Source: Streptomyces sp. NBC_01428
GTDB lineage: Bacteria > Actinomycetota > Actinomycetes > Streptomycetales > Streptomycetaceae
Direction of reading: 5' to 3'
Assembly: GCF_036231965.1 (NCBI RefSeq)
Contig: NZ_CP109499.1
Location: 8,556,001-8,620,000, forward strand
DNA: 64,000 bases
Below are positions 34,139 through 42,380 of the stretch, piece after piece. Each line of letters begins with the position of its first letter. Within the stretch, counting starts at the first letter, position 1. Both the position numbers and the translations under genes were made by a program. The notes under the pieces were generated by a model, which saw only the letters and a program-made list of their open reading frames with translations, was not told the origin of the DNA and did no database searches.

Positions 34139-35382
34139 GCGAGGGCGACGTCCAGGTTCAGCAGACGACGGAAGGCGACACGGGGTGCCCTCTGCGGGCG
34201 CCGCACGAGGGTGAGGCGTGGCAGGCGTCCGACGAGTTGGCGGAGAAGGGTCTGGGCCTCCAGACGGGCCAGCGGGGCGCCGAGGCAGTAGTGGATGCCT
34301 CCGCTGAAGGCGAGGTGGGCCGGTTTGCGCAGGGGGTCGAAGCGGTCGGGGTCGGGGTGCTTGGCCGGGTCCCGGTGGGCCGCTCCCACCATCAGATGGA
34401 CCATGTCGTTCGCGTGGATCTCGACACCGTCCAGGACGCAGTCCTGTGCCGCGACCCTGCTGATCACGTGCGTGGGTGAGTCGTAGCGCAGGGCCTCCTC
34501 CACGAACGCGGGCACGATGTCGGGGTCCGCGGCGACCATGTCCCACCGCTCGGGATGTTCGAGGAGCAGGAGCGTCATGGTGGACAGCAGCGTGGAGGTG
34601 GTCTCCAGCGCGGCCAGCAGCATGAACAGGACCAGCAGATAGACGGCTTCGTCCGCCTTCTCCTGGTCCGGTTCTATGCCGTCCCAGGTGGTGATCCACC
34701 GGGACACGGGATCCTCGCCCGGATGGCGGCGCCGGTGGCGCACCACTTCCGTGAGATAGGAGCGCAGTTCGGCCATGGCGGCGTCGGACTGCGCCAACTG
34801 GCTGGCGGAGGGCAGCAGTTCCTGGGTGAAGACCTGGTCGTGGGTCAGTTCGCGCAGGCGTGGCCAGTCCGCGGGCGGCAGCCGAAGCCAGTCGCCGATG
34901 GCGGCGATCGGCAGTTCCTCGCTGACCAGGGCGGCGAAGTCCGCCTCGCCGTGGCGCAGTCGCTCTTCGAGGGTGTCGATGAGCGAGTCGGTCACCCGGC
35001 TCACCGTGCGACCGATCTGCTCGATGGTTCCCCGGTCGAAACTGCCTGCCGCTCGCCGCACCCTGGTGTGTTCCGGCGGGTTGAGCGCCGGCAGGGTGCG
35101 GCCTATCTCGCGTGAGGAGGAGGCGCTCCAGCGGGTGCGCGGTCCCTGGCTCTCGCGCCAGTTCCTGTCCGGCTCCAGCCAGTCGGAGCTGCGCAGGATC
35201 CGGTCGCAGGCGGCGAAACCGGTGACGAGGAAGCCTCCCCAGGGTGCGGGGCTCACCCCGCCCCTCGACCGGAGTTCCGTGTAGATCGGAAAGGGATCGG
35301 CTTGGCCCTCTGCTGTCCGCAGGCGGGAGAAGAGAGCGACGGCTGTCCGGCGGTCGGTGGACGGTGTCGTGGCAATCCCCAC
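34135..35382 (-). CDS. Cytochrome P450 (partner of the crotonase)
   Basis: 415 residues. Haem-binding FSGGIHYCLGAPLAR, ExxR in EEALR, and I-helix LLAALETTSTLL are visible, so the enzyme looks complete. The GTG at 35382 is chosen because AAAGGAG lies 8 nt upstream; a longer frame to 35451 has no such site. It forms a two-gene ATGA-coupled unit with the crotonase. It lies 93 bp downstream of the conservon P450 on the same strand but is a different subfamily. Redox partners are not in the window. Confidence 0.94.
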   Translation of the reverse strand: MGIATTPSTDRRTAVALFSRLRTAEGQADPFPIYTELRSRGGVSPAPWGGFLVTGFAACDRILRSSDWLEPDRNWRESQGPRTRWSASSSREIGRTLPALNPPEHTRVRRAAGSFDRGTIEQIGRTVSRVTDSLIDTLEERLRHGEADFAALVSEELPIAAIGDWLRLPPADWPRLRELTHDQVFTQELLPSASQLAQSDAAMAELRSYLTEVVRHRRRHPGEDPVSRWITTWDGIEPDQEKADEAVYLLVLFMLLAALETTSTLLSTMTLLLLEHPERWDMVAADPDIVPAFVEEALRYDSPTHVISRVAAQDCVLDGVEIHANDMVHLMVGAAHRDPAKHPDPDRFDPLRKPAHLAFSGGIHYCLGAPLARLEAQTLLRQLVGRLPRLTLVRRPQRAPRVAFRRLLNLDVALA

Positions 35383-35475
35383 GGTGGCGGCTCCTTTCTG
35401 AGCAAACGCCGCCATGCATACCCGCGGGGTGATTGAAGCATCCAATAACACTCTGGTCTCTTAGGGTTACCTACG

Positions 35476-36858
35476 TCACTCGCCTCGCGTCCACGCCAGG
35501 AAGCGGCTGAAGAGTCCTCCCTTGTGCTGCGGCGCCGCGTGCGCGGCAGGACGGCCCGCGGGGGCGCCGGAGGCCTGCTGGGCCGACGCGGACGTCTGCG
35601 TCGCCTGGGCGGGCAGGGAGTGGCCCTGCTGGGCCGCGGCGGAGGGGACCTGGCGCGGGGTGAAGCGGATCGGGACGGTCACCAGGGAGCGGCTCCAGGG
35701 CGCGGGCACCCAGGAGAGGTCCTTGAAGGGGACACGCAGCTCGACGTCGGGGAGCCGGTTGAGCAGCGACTCCACGGCCGTGACCGCGATCATGAACGCC
35801 GGGTCCTTGGCGGGACAGGCGTGGGGTCCCGCGCCGAAGGCGAGGTGCGCCTTGCCGCTGAGCTGCTCGCGGTGCTCGGTCAGCTTCGGGTCGGTGTTGG
35901 CGGCCGCGAAGGAGATGAGCACGGGGTCGTTGGCGCGGAGCGTCCTGCCGCCCAGCTCGACGTCCTGCGTCGGGTAGTGGGCCGCGTAGTTGGCGATCGG
36001 CGCGTAGTTCCACAGCGTCTGGACGACGGCGTCCTCGATGGGGAGGCCGGCCTGCCACTCCTCGCCGAGGTACAGCGCGCTGCTGGTCCCGATGGCGGCC
36101 GCGAGCGGCGCGGTGCCACCGGAGAGCAGGGTGACGAGCTGGTGCAGGACCTCCTCGTCGGTCAGACCCGCGGGATGCTTCATCAGACGGGTCGTCAGGT
36201 CCTCGCCGGGCTGCCGGTGCTTGAGGGCGATCAGCTCGGCGAGCGCTCCGCCCAGCACCTCGTCCGCGCCGGGAGTGCCCTCGAAGATGCCGCTGATCCC
36301 GACGATGACACGGTCGCCGATCTCGGGCGGACAGCCGAACAGGTCGCTGAAGACCAGCAGCGGGAGCGGCTGGGCGTAGTCCGCCATCAGCTCGGCCTGG
36401 CCGCGGAGTTCGGTGCTGAACCGGCTGATGAGGTAGTCGGCGGACTGCTGCACCTGCCGGATGAGCTGGAGTTCGTTGACGGTGGCCAGGCTGTCGGTGA
36501 CGGCCTGCCGGAGACGGGCGTGCGCGGCGCCGTCGCTGAACAGGGCGTTGGGCCGGTAGCCCATCATCGGCAGCGCCGGGCTGTCCGCCGGGACCCGCCC
36601 CTCGTTGAGCGCGTTCCAGCGACGCGAGTCGCGGACGAACCAGGCCGGGTTCTGCAGGATGTACAGGCTCGCGTCGTAACTGGTGACCAGCTCGACCTCG
36701 ACACCCGGAGCGATGTCGACGGGCGCGCTGGGACCGGCCGCGCGCAGCTCCGCGTAGTGGGCCTCGGGATCGGAGCCGAACTCCGGGCCGAACAGCTGGA
36801 CGTTCCCGTGTGCGGGGCAACCAGGCGGTATGCCCGGCGCGTTGAAGGGCTGCTGCAT
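35476..36858 (-). CDS. cvnE: Conservon cytochrome P450 (CvnE type)
   Basis: 460 residues, last gene of the conservon. ExxR appears as EHREQL-like sequence and the haem loop as FGAGPHACPAKDPA, where the Gly after Cys-x is replaced, as is usual for CvnE proteins. The C-terminal ~55 residues (Gln/Ala/Ser-rich, ending GLFSRFLAWTRGE) are an added tail. The gene follows cvnD by 10 bp. In S. coelicolor cvn9 (rar) the P450 is the fifth gene of the same order. Its substrate is not known. Confidence 0.88.
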   Translation of the reverse strand: MQQPFNAPGIPPGCPAHGNVQLFGPEFGSDPEAHYAELRAAGPSAPVDIAPGVEVELVTSYDASLYILQNPAWFVRDSRRWNALNEGRVPADSPALPMMGYRPNALFSDGAAHARLRQAVTDSLATVNELQLIRQVQQSADYLISRFSTELRGQAELMADYAQPLPLLVFSDLFGCPPEIGDRVIVGISGIFEGTPGADEVLGGALAELIALKHRQPGEDLTTRLMKHPAGLTDEEVLHQLVTLLSGGTAPLAAAIGTSSALYLGEEWQAGLPIEDAVVQTLWNYAPIANYAAHYPTQDVELGGRTLRANDPVLISFAAANTDPKLTEHREQLSGKAHLAFGAGPHACPAKDPAFMIAVTAVESLLNRLPDVELRVPFKDLSWVPAPWSRSLVTVPIRFTPRQVPSAAAQQGHSLPAQATQTSASAQQASGAPAGRPAAHAAPQHKGGLFSRFLAWTRGE

Positions 36859-36868
36859 TGCGTGTCTC

Positions 36869-37429
36869 CTAGCCGAGGACTGTCATGAGGTGGGTGACGA
36901 GGGCGATGAGCGCCTGCGCGGAGGACTGCTCGTCACGGACGTCGCAGTGCACGATGGGAGTCGCCTCGGAGAGGTTGAGGGCCTCGCGTACTTCGTCGAG
37001 CGGGTAGTCCGGTGTGTTGTCGAAGCGGTTGACACCGACGGCGTACGTCAGCCCGAACCGCTCGACCAGGTCCAGGATGGCGAAACTCTCGTGGAGCCGC
37101 GTGGGGTCGACCAGAACCAGGGCACCCAGCGCACCCCGGGACAGCTCCTCCCACATCTCCTTGAAGCGTTCCTGTCCGGGGGTCCCGAAGAGGTAGAGGA
37201 CGAGCTCCTCGCTGAGGGTGAGCCGGCCGAAGTCCATGGCGACCGTGGTGGTCGTCTTGTCCGGGGTCCCCGACAGGTCGTCGAAGCCCTCGCTCGCCTC
37301 GGTGATCTCCTCCTCGGTCTGCAGCGGCTCGATCTCGGAGATGCTGCCGATGCAGGTGGTCTTGCCCACCCCGAAGTGCCCGACGATGAGTATCTTCACG
37401 GAGTTGGAGACGGCTGGATCCAGATACAC
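36869..37429 (-). CDS. cvnD: Conservon Ras-like GTPase CvnD
   Basis: 186 residues from a GTG start. G1 GHFGVGKTT, G3 LFGTPGQERF and G4 NRFD (in place of NKxD) are present. The family resembles MglA-type bacterial GTPases and, with CvnA-C, forms a membrane-associated complex likened to eukaryotic G-protein systems. It lies 3 bp after cvnC and 10 bp before cvnE. Confidence 0.94.
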   Translation of the reverse strand: MYLDPAVSNSVKILIVGHFGVGKTTCIGSISEIEPLQTEEEITEASEGFDDLSGTPDKTTTTVAMDFGRLTLSEELVLYLFGTPGQERFKEMWEELSRGALGALVLVDPTRLHESFAILDLVERFGLTYAVGVNRFDNTPDYPLDEVREALNLSEATPIVHCDVRDEQSSAQALIALVTHLMTVLG

Positions 37430-37432
37430 GAG

Positions 37433-37816
37433 TCACGCTCCGAATCGGGTTCGCAGGCCGTCGAGCACGGCGCTGAGCAGTTCGCGGTCGACACGCTCGG
37501 CGCGGGGCACGGGCTTCCTCACGAGGATGAGGCCGTTCTCCTCCAACTGCGCCAGCAGGATGCGCACGATGCCGATCGGCAGGTGCGTGTGGCCCGACAC
37601 CTCGGCCACGGACAGGAACCCGTCCGCGACGAGGTCCAGCACCTTGCGTGCCTCGGGGGACAGCACGGGTGCCGCGCCGGTCGCGTCCTCGTGGGCGGTG
37701 ACCAGGGTGGTGTGCTCGTACTCGTGGTCCGCGGGAAGCTCACGTCCGCCCGTGATCACGAACAGGGGGACTAAGGGCGCCGTCAGTTCCAGTTCGTCGT
37801 CCGGTCCGTCATGCAT
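37433..37816 (-). CDS. cvnC: Conservon DUF742 protein CvnC
   Basis: 127 residues with the DUF742 winged-helix-like core: LVPLFVITGGRELP, ARKVLDLVADGFLSVAEVSG, then HLPIGIVRILLAQLEENGLI (20 residues). Its start overlaps the cvnB stop by 8 nt, indicating coupled translation. Presumed to bridge the kinase-like CvnA, roadblock CvnB and GTPase CvnD. Confidence 0.92.
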   Translation of the reverse strand: MHDGPDDELELTAPLVPLFVITGGRELPADHEYEHTTLVTAHEDATGAAPVLSPEARKVLDLVADGFLSVAEVSGHTHLPIGIVRILLAQLEENGLILVRKPVPRAERVDRELLSAVLDGLRTRFGA

Positions 37817-38651
37817 CGTCGGCCCTCTCTCCCTGGGGTGCCCGGTTCGCGAGCAGTGTGGGAACGGCGTCCTCGAGACGTGCGGTGAACTCTTCGATGT
37901 CGCAGTCGTGATCGGCCGACGCGGCGAGGAACGCGCCGTCACCGGCCGCGATCAGGAAGATCCAGCCGTGCTGGAACTCGATGACCGTCTGACGCCACTC
38001 GGCGTCCTCCAGGCCACCCGCGAACTGCGAGGTGACACGGCTGTAGGCGTGAATGCCCGTCATGGCCGCGGAGATCGTGTCCGCGAGGTCCTTGCTCATC
38101 CCGGAGGTCGCGCCCCGCGGGAGCCCGTCCGATCCGAGGAGTACGGCGTGCCGGGCGCCCGGCACGTCGGCGATGGCCTGGTCCAGCCCGGCGAGCACGA
38201 ACCCCGACGCGCCGGCCTCCTCCCGCAGCCTCGCGGCCTCGTCGCGCCGGGCGTCACCGGCGGTCACCCGGGGCGGCGAGGTGAGGTTGTCGCCCAGCCG
38301 GGCGACGAGCCGGTGCATACGGAACGAGATCTGCTGCAGGTCGACGTCGGGTTCCGCGGCCGCGGCCAGGTAGGCGCCCTGTCCCGCGCCGATCAGGAAG
38401 ATCCACCCGTGGGAGAACTCGATGACCGTCTGGTTCCAGCGCCGCTCGTCGGCCGGTCCGGCGAAGTGTGCGGTGGCCCGGCTCAGCGACTGCATGCCGG
38501 CCATGGCGGCGGAGATGGTCCTGACGTCCTTGGGCGTCAGGCCGTCCGTGGACCCGCGGGGGATGCCGTCCGCGGACAGCACCACGGCGTGCCGTGCCCG
38601 GGGAACGTTGTCCACGATGTCCCGGACCATCCACGACATGTCTGTGGTCAT
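37809..38651 (-). CDS. cvnB: Conservon roadblock protein CvnB with two tandem roadblock domains
   Basis: 280 residues, twice the usual ~140. Two Roadblock/LC7 domains follow each other: the first (~5-125) has ARHAVVLSADGIPRGSTDG and VIEFSHGWIFLIGAGQGAYL; the second (~140-265) has ARHAVLLGSDGLPRGATSG and VIEFQHGWIFLIAAGDGAFL. The copies are clearly homologous but diverged. Roadblock proteins pair as dimers and act on MglA-like GTPases, so a covalent pseudo-dimer is likely. The ATG overlaps the cvnA stop (ATGA). Confidence 0.93.
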   Translation of the reverse strand: MTTDMSWMVRDIVDNVPRARHAVVLSADGIPRGSTDGLTPKDVRTISAAMAGMQSLSRATAHFAGPADERRWNQTVIEFSHGWIFLIGAGQGAYLAAAAEPDVDLQQISFRMHRLVARLGDNLTSPPRVTAGDARRDEAARLREEAGASGFVLAGLDQAIADVPGARHAVLLGSDGLPRGATSGMSKDLADTISAAMTGIHAYSRVTSQFAGGLEDAEWRQTVIEFQHGWIFLIAAGDGAFLAASADHDCDIEEFTARLEDAVPTLLANRAPQGERADDA

Positions 38652-39832
38652 GCGTCTTCGGACCCTTCGGGCGAGGGAACTGCGAGGTCGCGGCCGGAGA
38701 GCGTGCCACGCTGGAGGGCGCCGAGACCGCCGGAGCCGCGGGCGGTCCTGCGGGGCGTCCGCGCCGCCGGGGTGTCCGTCTCGTCGGTGAGGCTCGCGAC
38801 GGGCTCCTGACGGTCGGCCCGCTTCGGCAGACCGTGCAGCGTGCGTGTCGCGGGCTGCTGCTCCTCGCGGCTCTCGACCCGGCGGATCCTCGTGACGGGA
38901 GCCTCCTTCGGCGTCGGCGGGGTCTCCTCCACGGTCCACAACTCCTCGGGCAGCAGGACGACGGCCCGGACGCCGCCGTACCGGGAGATCCCGGTGACGT
39001 CCACCTTGAAGCCGTACTGACGGGCGATCAGGCCGACCACCGGGAAGCCGAACTTCGGCTGGGTGCCCAGCTCCGACAGGCGCGGGACGGATTCGCCGGA
39101 CAGCAGCGTCGTCGCCCTCTGCCGGTCTTCGTCGCTCATGCTCACGCCGGCGTCGTCGATGACGATGCACAGGTTGCTCTGGACCCGCTGGAACGTCACC
39201 TCGATCGGTGCGTCGTGCTGCGAGAAGCTGGCAGCGTTGTCAAGCAGCTCGGCCACCGCGAGGGCGACGGGCGCCACCGCGGACGCCTTCAGCGCGATGC
39301 CGCTCTGCTGCATGATCTGGACGCGGTGGAAGTTACGGATCTGTCCCTGCGCGCTGCGCACGACGTCGTACACGCTGGCGGGCTGGTTGCGGCGGCCGAG
39401 CGGCGCGCCGCACATGACCGCGATGCCCTGGGCCTTGCGGGCCATCTGCGCGTTGGCGTGGTTGACGTCCAGCAGGTCGGAGAGGACCGCGTGTCCGCCG
39501 TACTTGCGCTGGATGCCGTCGAGGAGCGTCGTCTGCTCGGCGGCGAGGCTCTGCAGGAAGCGGGCCGCACCCTTGAGGACGGCCTTGGTGCTCTCCTCGG
39601 CCGACCGCTCGGCCTCCTGGATGACGGCGGCCTGTTCGTCGCTGAACTTCTGCAACTCCGCGCGCGAGTGGCCGAGTTTGCCCTCGGATTCGCTCAACTG
39701 CGCGGTGAGCGCCGCCTCGACCTGCTTCCTCCTGGCCCCCAGGGCCTTGTTGCGGATGACGAGGACCACGGCTGCGCCGACGGCGACCACCGCTGCCGCA
39801 GCCAGACACCATATGAGCGTGTCTTTATTCAT
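38648..39832 (-). CDS. cvnA: Conservon histidine-kinase-like sensor CvnA
   Basis: 394 residues from ATG 39832. One membrane helix (LIWCLAAAAVVAVGAAVVLV) is followed by a coiled-coil stretch (~35-100) and a GHKL ATPase domain with N-box ELLDNAASFS and DDAGVSMSD. No phospho-acceptor His box is obvious. There is no extracytoplasmic sensor, so this is a short CvnA like the rarA type. The C-terminal ~90 residues are Pro/Arg/Thr-rich. First gene of the conservon, transcribed from the 39833-40310 region. Confidence 0.9.
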   Translation of the reverse strand: MNKDTLIWCLAAAAVVAVGAAVVLVIRNKALGARRKQVEAALTAQLSESEGKLGHSRAELQKFSDEQAAVIQEAERSAEESTKAVLKGAARFLQSLAAEQTTLLDGIQRKYGGHAVLSDLLDVNHANAQMARKAQGIAVMCGAPLGRRNQPASVYDVVRSAQGQIRNFHRVQIMQQSGIALKASAVAPVALAVAELLDNAASFSQHDAPIEVTFQRVQSNLCIVIDDAGVSMSDEDRQRATTLLSGESVPRLSELGTQPKFGFPVVGLIARQYGFKVDVTGISRYGGVRAVVLLPEELWTVEETPPTPKEAPVTRIRRVESREEQQPATRTLHGLPKRADRQEPVASLTDETDTPAARTPRRTARGSGGLGALQRGTLSGRDLAVPSPEGSEDA

Positions 39833-40310
39833 GGAAACCTTTCCTGGTGCGTGGCATGCAGGCATCACCAGATACACCCCGAAAGGACCCGCGACACATC
39901 CGCTAACTGCATGACCGCTGTTACACGAAGAGCAGGCCGACCTCGGACCACCACGCGAGCCGAGTTGATCAAGGTCGAAGACGCGGGAATGCTATCACTG
40001 CGACATGGCCTCCGGATCGCGACCCCTTTGACCGAATTCGACGCCAACGCGGCTGCTGGGTAGGCTTGTTGATACCTCCTCAGCCATCGCTCCGACCGGT
40101 TCCGGTTCACCTTGCCGCCGGATGCCGGATCATGCGCGGATCTCTTCACGCGCGGCGCGGAACCTTCACCGGGCGGACTCGGGACGGCCGTCGGCGGCGC
40201 AGCCGACTCGGCGCCGCGGCACCGCGCCGTCCCGAGGCTCGGCGAGGCCGTGACGACGGGTCGACAGGCGCCGGCGACCGGCCTGTTGAGGTGGTCCACC
40301 CCCCCCCGGA
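39833..40310. other. Intergenic region before the conservon
   Basis: No gene I can support. The first ~220 bp next to cvnA are AT-richer, as expected of its promoter, but no clear -35/-10 pair was found. A run of nine C residues lies at 40299-40307. Confidence 0.5.
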
Positions 40311-40379
40311 TGCGGTCCGCACTCCGTGCCTCCAGTGCGGCCCGCATTCCGTGCCTCCGGTGCGGTCCACCGCGTACCT
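40311..40379. repeat. 25-bp tandem repeat (two full copies and a decayed third)
   Basis: Units begin at 40311, 40336 and 40361. The first two are identical at 22 of 25 positions (TGCGGYCCGCAYTCCGTGCC plus CTCCRG, overlapping by one base); the third keeps the start and the CCTCCG end. They lie just past the hydrolase stop. Confidence 0.7.
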
Positions 40380-40401
40380 CCGCCGCCGCGGACGCCGTCG
40401 T

Positions 40402-41265
40402 TCAGCGGCCGGCTCGTTCGCGGGCCCAGCGGAGCGAGGCGGTGAACACCTCCTCGACCTGGCTCTCGGGAAGGCCGTACCAGACGTGGTCGGCACCCGG
40501 CACCAGCCGCAGCTCGACCGGCGTCCCCACCTCCGCGAGCCGGGCGGCCAGTCGCGTCGCGTGCTCGGCGCCGACCATGGAGTCGCTCTCCCCGTGCGCG
40601 AGGAAGAAGGGGGGTGCTCCCGGGCGGACCTGCCGGAGCGGGCTTGCCAGGGCGGCGCGGTCCGGAACCTCGGAGGGGGCGGCGCCGAGCAGCAGCGCCT
40701 CCGGGCTGTCCGGGTTGTCCGCGTCCGGGCTGAGGTCGGTCGGCGCGTACCAGACGACGGCACCGACGATGCCGCGCACGTCGTCCGCCAGGGCGAGCAG
40801 CGCGGCGAGGTGGCCACCGGCGGACTCGCCCCACACCACCGTCCTCGCGGTGTCGAGGGCGAGCTCGCCGGAGCGTGCCGACAGCCAGTGGAAAGCGCCG
40901 CGCAGGTCGTCGAGTTGGGCCGGGAAGACGGCCTCGCCGCTGAGCCGGTAGTCGACCGAGGCGACCGCGCACCCCGAGGCGGCGATGCGGGCGAACGGGC
41001 TCGGCTCCCAGGAACGCAAGCGGTGGCCCATGTCCCCGCGATGCCCCCTGCGCCAGGCGCCGCCATGGACGAGGAGAACCAGCGGATGCGGCCCAGGACC
41101 CGCAGGGAGCCACAGGTCGAGTTCGAGGGGGCGGGCTCCGGGCACCTCGGCGTAGGGGACGCCGCGGTACAGCCGTACCCCGTCGCCGACCGGCGCCGAT
41201 GGCGGGAGCGGCGCGAGGTCGGGGTGCGGCGCCGCGATCACCGAGCGGAGGTCCGGCGCGGGCAT
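40402..41265 (-). CDS. Alpha/beta-hydrolase of the carboxylesterase/lipase type
   Basis: 287 residues with HGGAWRRGHRG (oxyanion hole), nucleophile GESAGGHLAAL, and catalytic His in GADHVWYGLPES. Resembles hormone-sensitive-lipase-like esterases and kynurenine-formamidase-type enzymes. Its ATG overlaps the cupin stop by one base (TGATG), so it is coupled to the quercetinase-like gene and probably acts on the same compound or its ester product. Confidence 0.88.
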   Translation of the reverse strand: MPAPDLRSVIAAPHPDLAPLPPSAPVGDGVRLYRGVPYAEVPGARPLELDLWLPAGPGPHPLVLLVHGGAWRRGHRGDMGHRLRSWEPSPFARIAASGCAVASVDYRLSGEAVFPAQLDDLRGAFHWLSARSGELALDTARTVVWGESAGGHLAALLALADDVRGIVGAVVWYAPTDLSPDADNPDSPEALLLGAAPSEVPDRAALASPLRQVRPGAPPFFLAHGESDSMVGAEHATRLAARLAEVGTPVELRLVPGADHVWYGLPESQVEEVFTASLRWARERAGR

Positions 41266-41819
41266 CAGACCTGCCACTGGTGCTGGGGCAGGAACCGGAC
41301 GTCGTACTGCTGGGGCACGGTGCCGAACTTCTGCGGCTCGGGGACGTAGGGGTCCTGGGGGAGCCCGAGCGACTCCGTGGGCGTGCCCAGGTTCTCGAAG
41401 AAGCGCTCGAAGGTGCCCGAGGGCCCCGAGGCGACGCCGACGATGCGGCTGCCGTTGCGCTCGATGCGATAGGCGTGGGGGCAGTTCTTGGGGACGAAAC
41501 CGAAGTCCCCACTGGTGAGCAGCTTGGTGTGCTGCGTCCCGTTCGGCTCCTCGACGTAGAGCCGGACCGCCCCGTCCGTCACGAAGAACACCTCGTACGT
41601 GTCGGCGTGCATGTGGGCCGGGATGACGTCGCCCTTGGGGCCCTCGCACGTGAAGAAGTTGAAGGTGTTCTCCGTCTGCTCGCCGCCGGCGTACACGGTG
41701 AACAGGTCGGTGAAGAGGTGGGCCCGGTCGCCCATGCCCTTCTCGATGAAGTACGGCTTTCCCGGTTCCGGCGGGATGTGCGAGGCCGGGCGGTATCGGG
41801 TGGCGTACTCGAAGGTCAT
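41265..41819 (-). CDS. Quercetin 2,3-dioxygenase-like cupin
   Basis: 184 residues. Metal ligands of the cupin fold are visible: HMHADTYEVFFVTDG (two His and the Glu) and the later His in NCPHAYRIE. YFIEKGMGDRAHLFTDLFTV is typical of bacterial quercetinase N-termini. It may cleave the flavonol ring or a related enol. GAGGAG lies 5 nt before the ATG. Divergent from a MarR gene across an operator region; first gene of a two-gene unit. Confidence 0.85.
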   Translation of the reverse strand: MTFEYATRYRPASHIPPEPGKPYFIEKGMGDRAHLFTDLFTVYAGGEQTENTFNFFTCEGPKGDVIPAHMHADTYEVFFVTDGAVRLYVEEPNGTQHTKLLTSGDFGFVPKNCPHAYRIERNGSRIVGVASGPSGTFERFFENLGTPTESLGLPQDPYVPEPQKFGTVPQQYDVRFLPQHQWQV

Positions 41820-41844
41820 GCGATCTCCTCGGAACCGGCAGCCG

Positions 41845-41884
41845 ATGTCAGGGTGCCTGACATGAATGTAAGGTACCCTGACAT
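41845..41884. promoter_or_regulatory. MarR operator with three ATGTCAGG half-sites
   Basis: ATGTCAGG (41845-41852) forms a perfect dyad with CCTGACAT (41856-41863), and a perfect 10-bp dyad with ACCCTGACAT (41875-41884). TAAGGT (41869-41874), a possible -10 for the MarR gene, lies inside. It sits between the divergent MarR and cupin genes. Confidence 0.75.
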
Positions 41885-41939
41885 GTCGGTCCGGGAGGCG
41901 CAAGACCCGTGCCGTGGCCCGCGGGGAGACGAGGAACGC

Positions 41940-42380
41940 ATGGGTGCCGGAGGCCGGAACCTGCCGCAGTTGCTGGGCGCCGCACGTCGGTGGTTCGACG
42001 AGGGACTGCTCGCGGCACTGGAGGCGGAGGACGTGGATCCCGTCACCGCGACCCAGCTGAACGTCTTCGCGGTCCTCGACGAGCAGGGCACGACGGTGGC
42101 CGAGCTGGCCCGGCGCATGGGTGTCACACGGCAGACGGCGCACCAGGCGGTCCACAGCCTCATCGCGGTCGGCCTGCTCGAACAGAACCCGGACCCCGAG
42201 TCCGCACGCCGGCGGCTGATCCTGCGGACGGCCAAGGGCCGGACCGCGCACGAACGGGCGGAAGCCATGGTCGGACAACTGGAGCGCACACTCGCCGCCC
42301 GCATCGGCGAGGACGCCGTCGCAGCGCTGAAGGCGACCCTCGAACAGCCCTGGGGGGCGCCCGAAGGGCCGCACTCCTAA
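41940..42380 (+). CDS. MarR-family repressor of the cupin/hydrolase pair
   Basis: 146 residues with a MarR winged helix: VAELARRMGVTRQTAHQAVH and LLEQNPDPESARRRLILRT. ATG 41940 with GAGGAA upstream is chosen; an in-frame ATG at 41883 would lie inside the operator palindrome. Likely ligand is the phenolic substrate of the divergent dioxygenase. The last 4 bases overlap the convergent TetR gene. Confidence 0.9.
   Translation: MGAGGRNLPQLLGAARRWFDEGLLAALEAEDVDPVTATQLNVFAVLDEQGTTVAELARRMGVTRQTAHQAVHSLIAVGLLEQNPDPESARRRLILRTAKGRTAHERAEAMVGQLERTLAARIGEDAVAALKATLEQPWGAPEGPHS

Noticed and set aside
35383-35451. Longer start for the P450-crotonase P450
   Set aside because: Starts at 35451 or 35415 have no ribosome site, while GTG 35382 has AAAGGAG 8 nt upstream.
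39865-40347. 160-residue minus-strand frame before the conservon
   Set aside because: No recognisable motif, Arg/Ser/Ala-biased, overlaps the tandem repeats and the likely conservon promoter.
40311-40379. CRISPR array
   Set aside because: Repeats are contiguous without spacers, only two to three copies, and no cas genes are near.
41883-41939. ATG 41883 as MarR start
   Set aside because: It lies inside the operator palindrome and adds unlike sequence; ATG 41940 has a better ribosome site.
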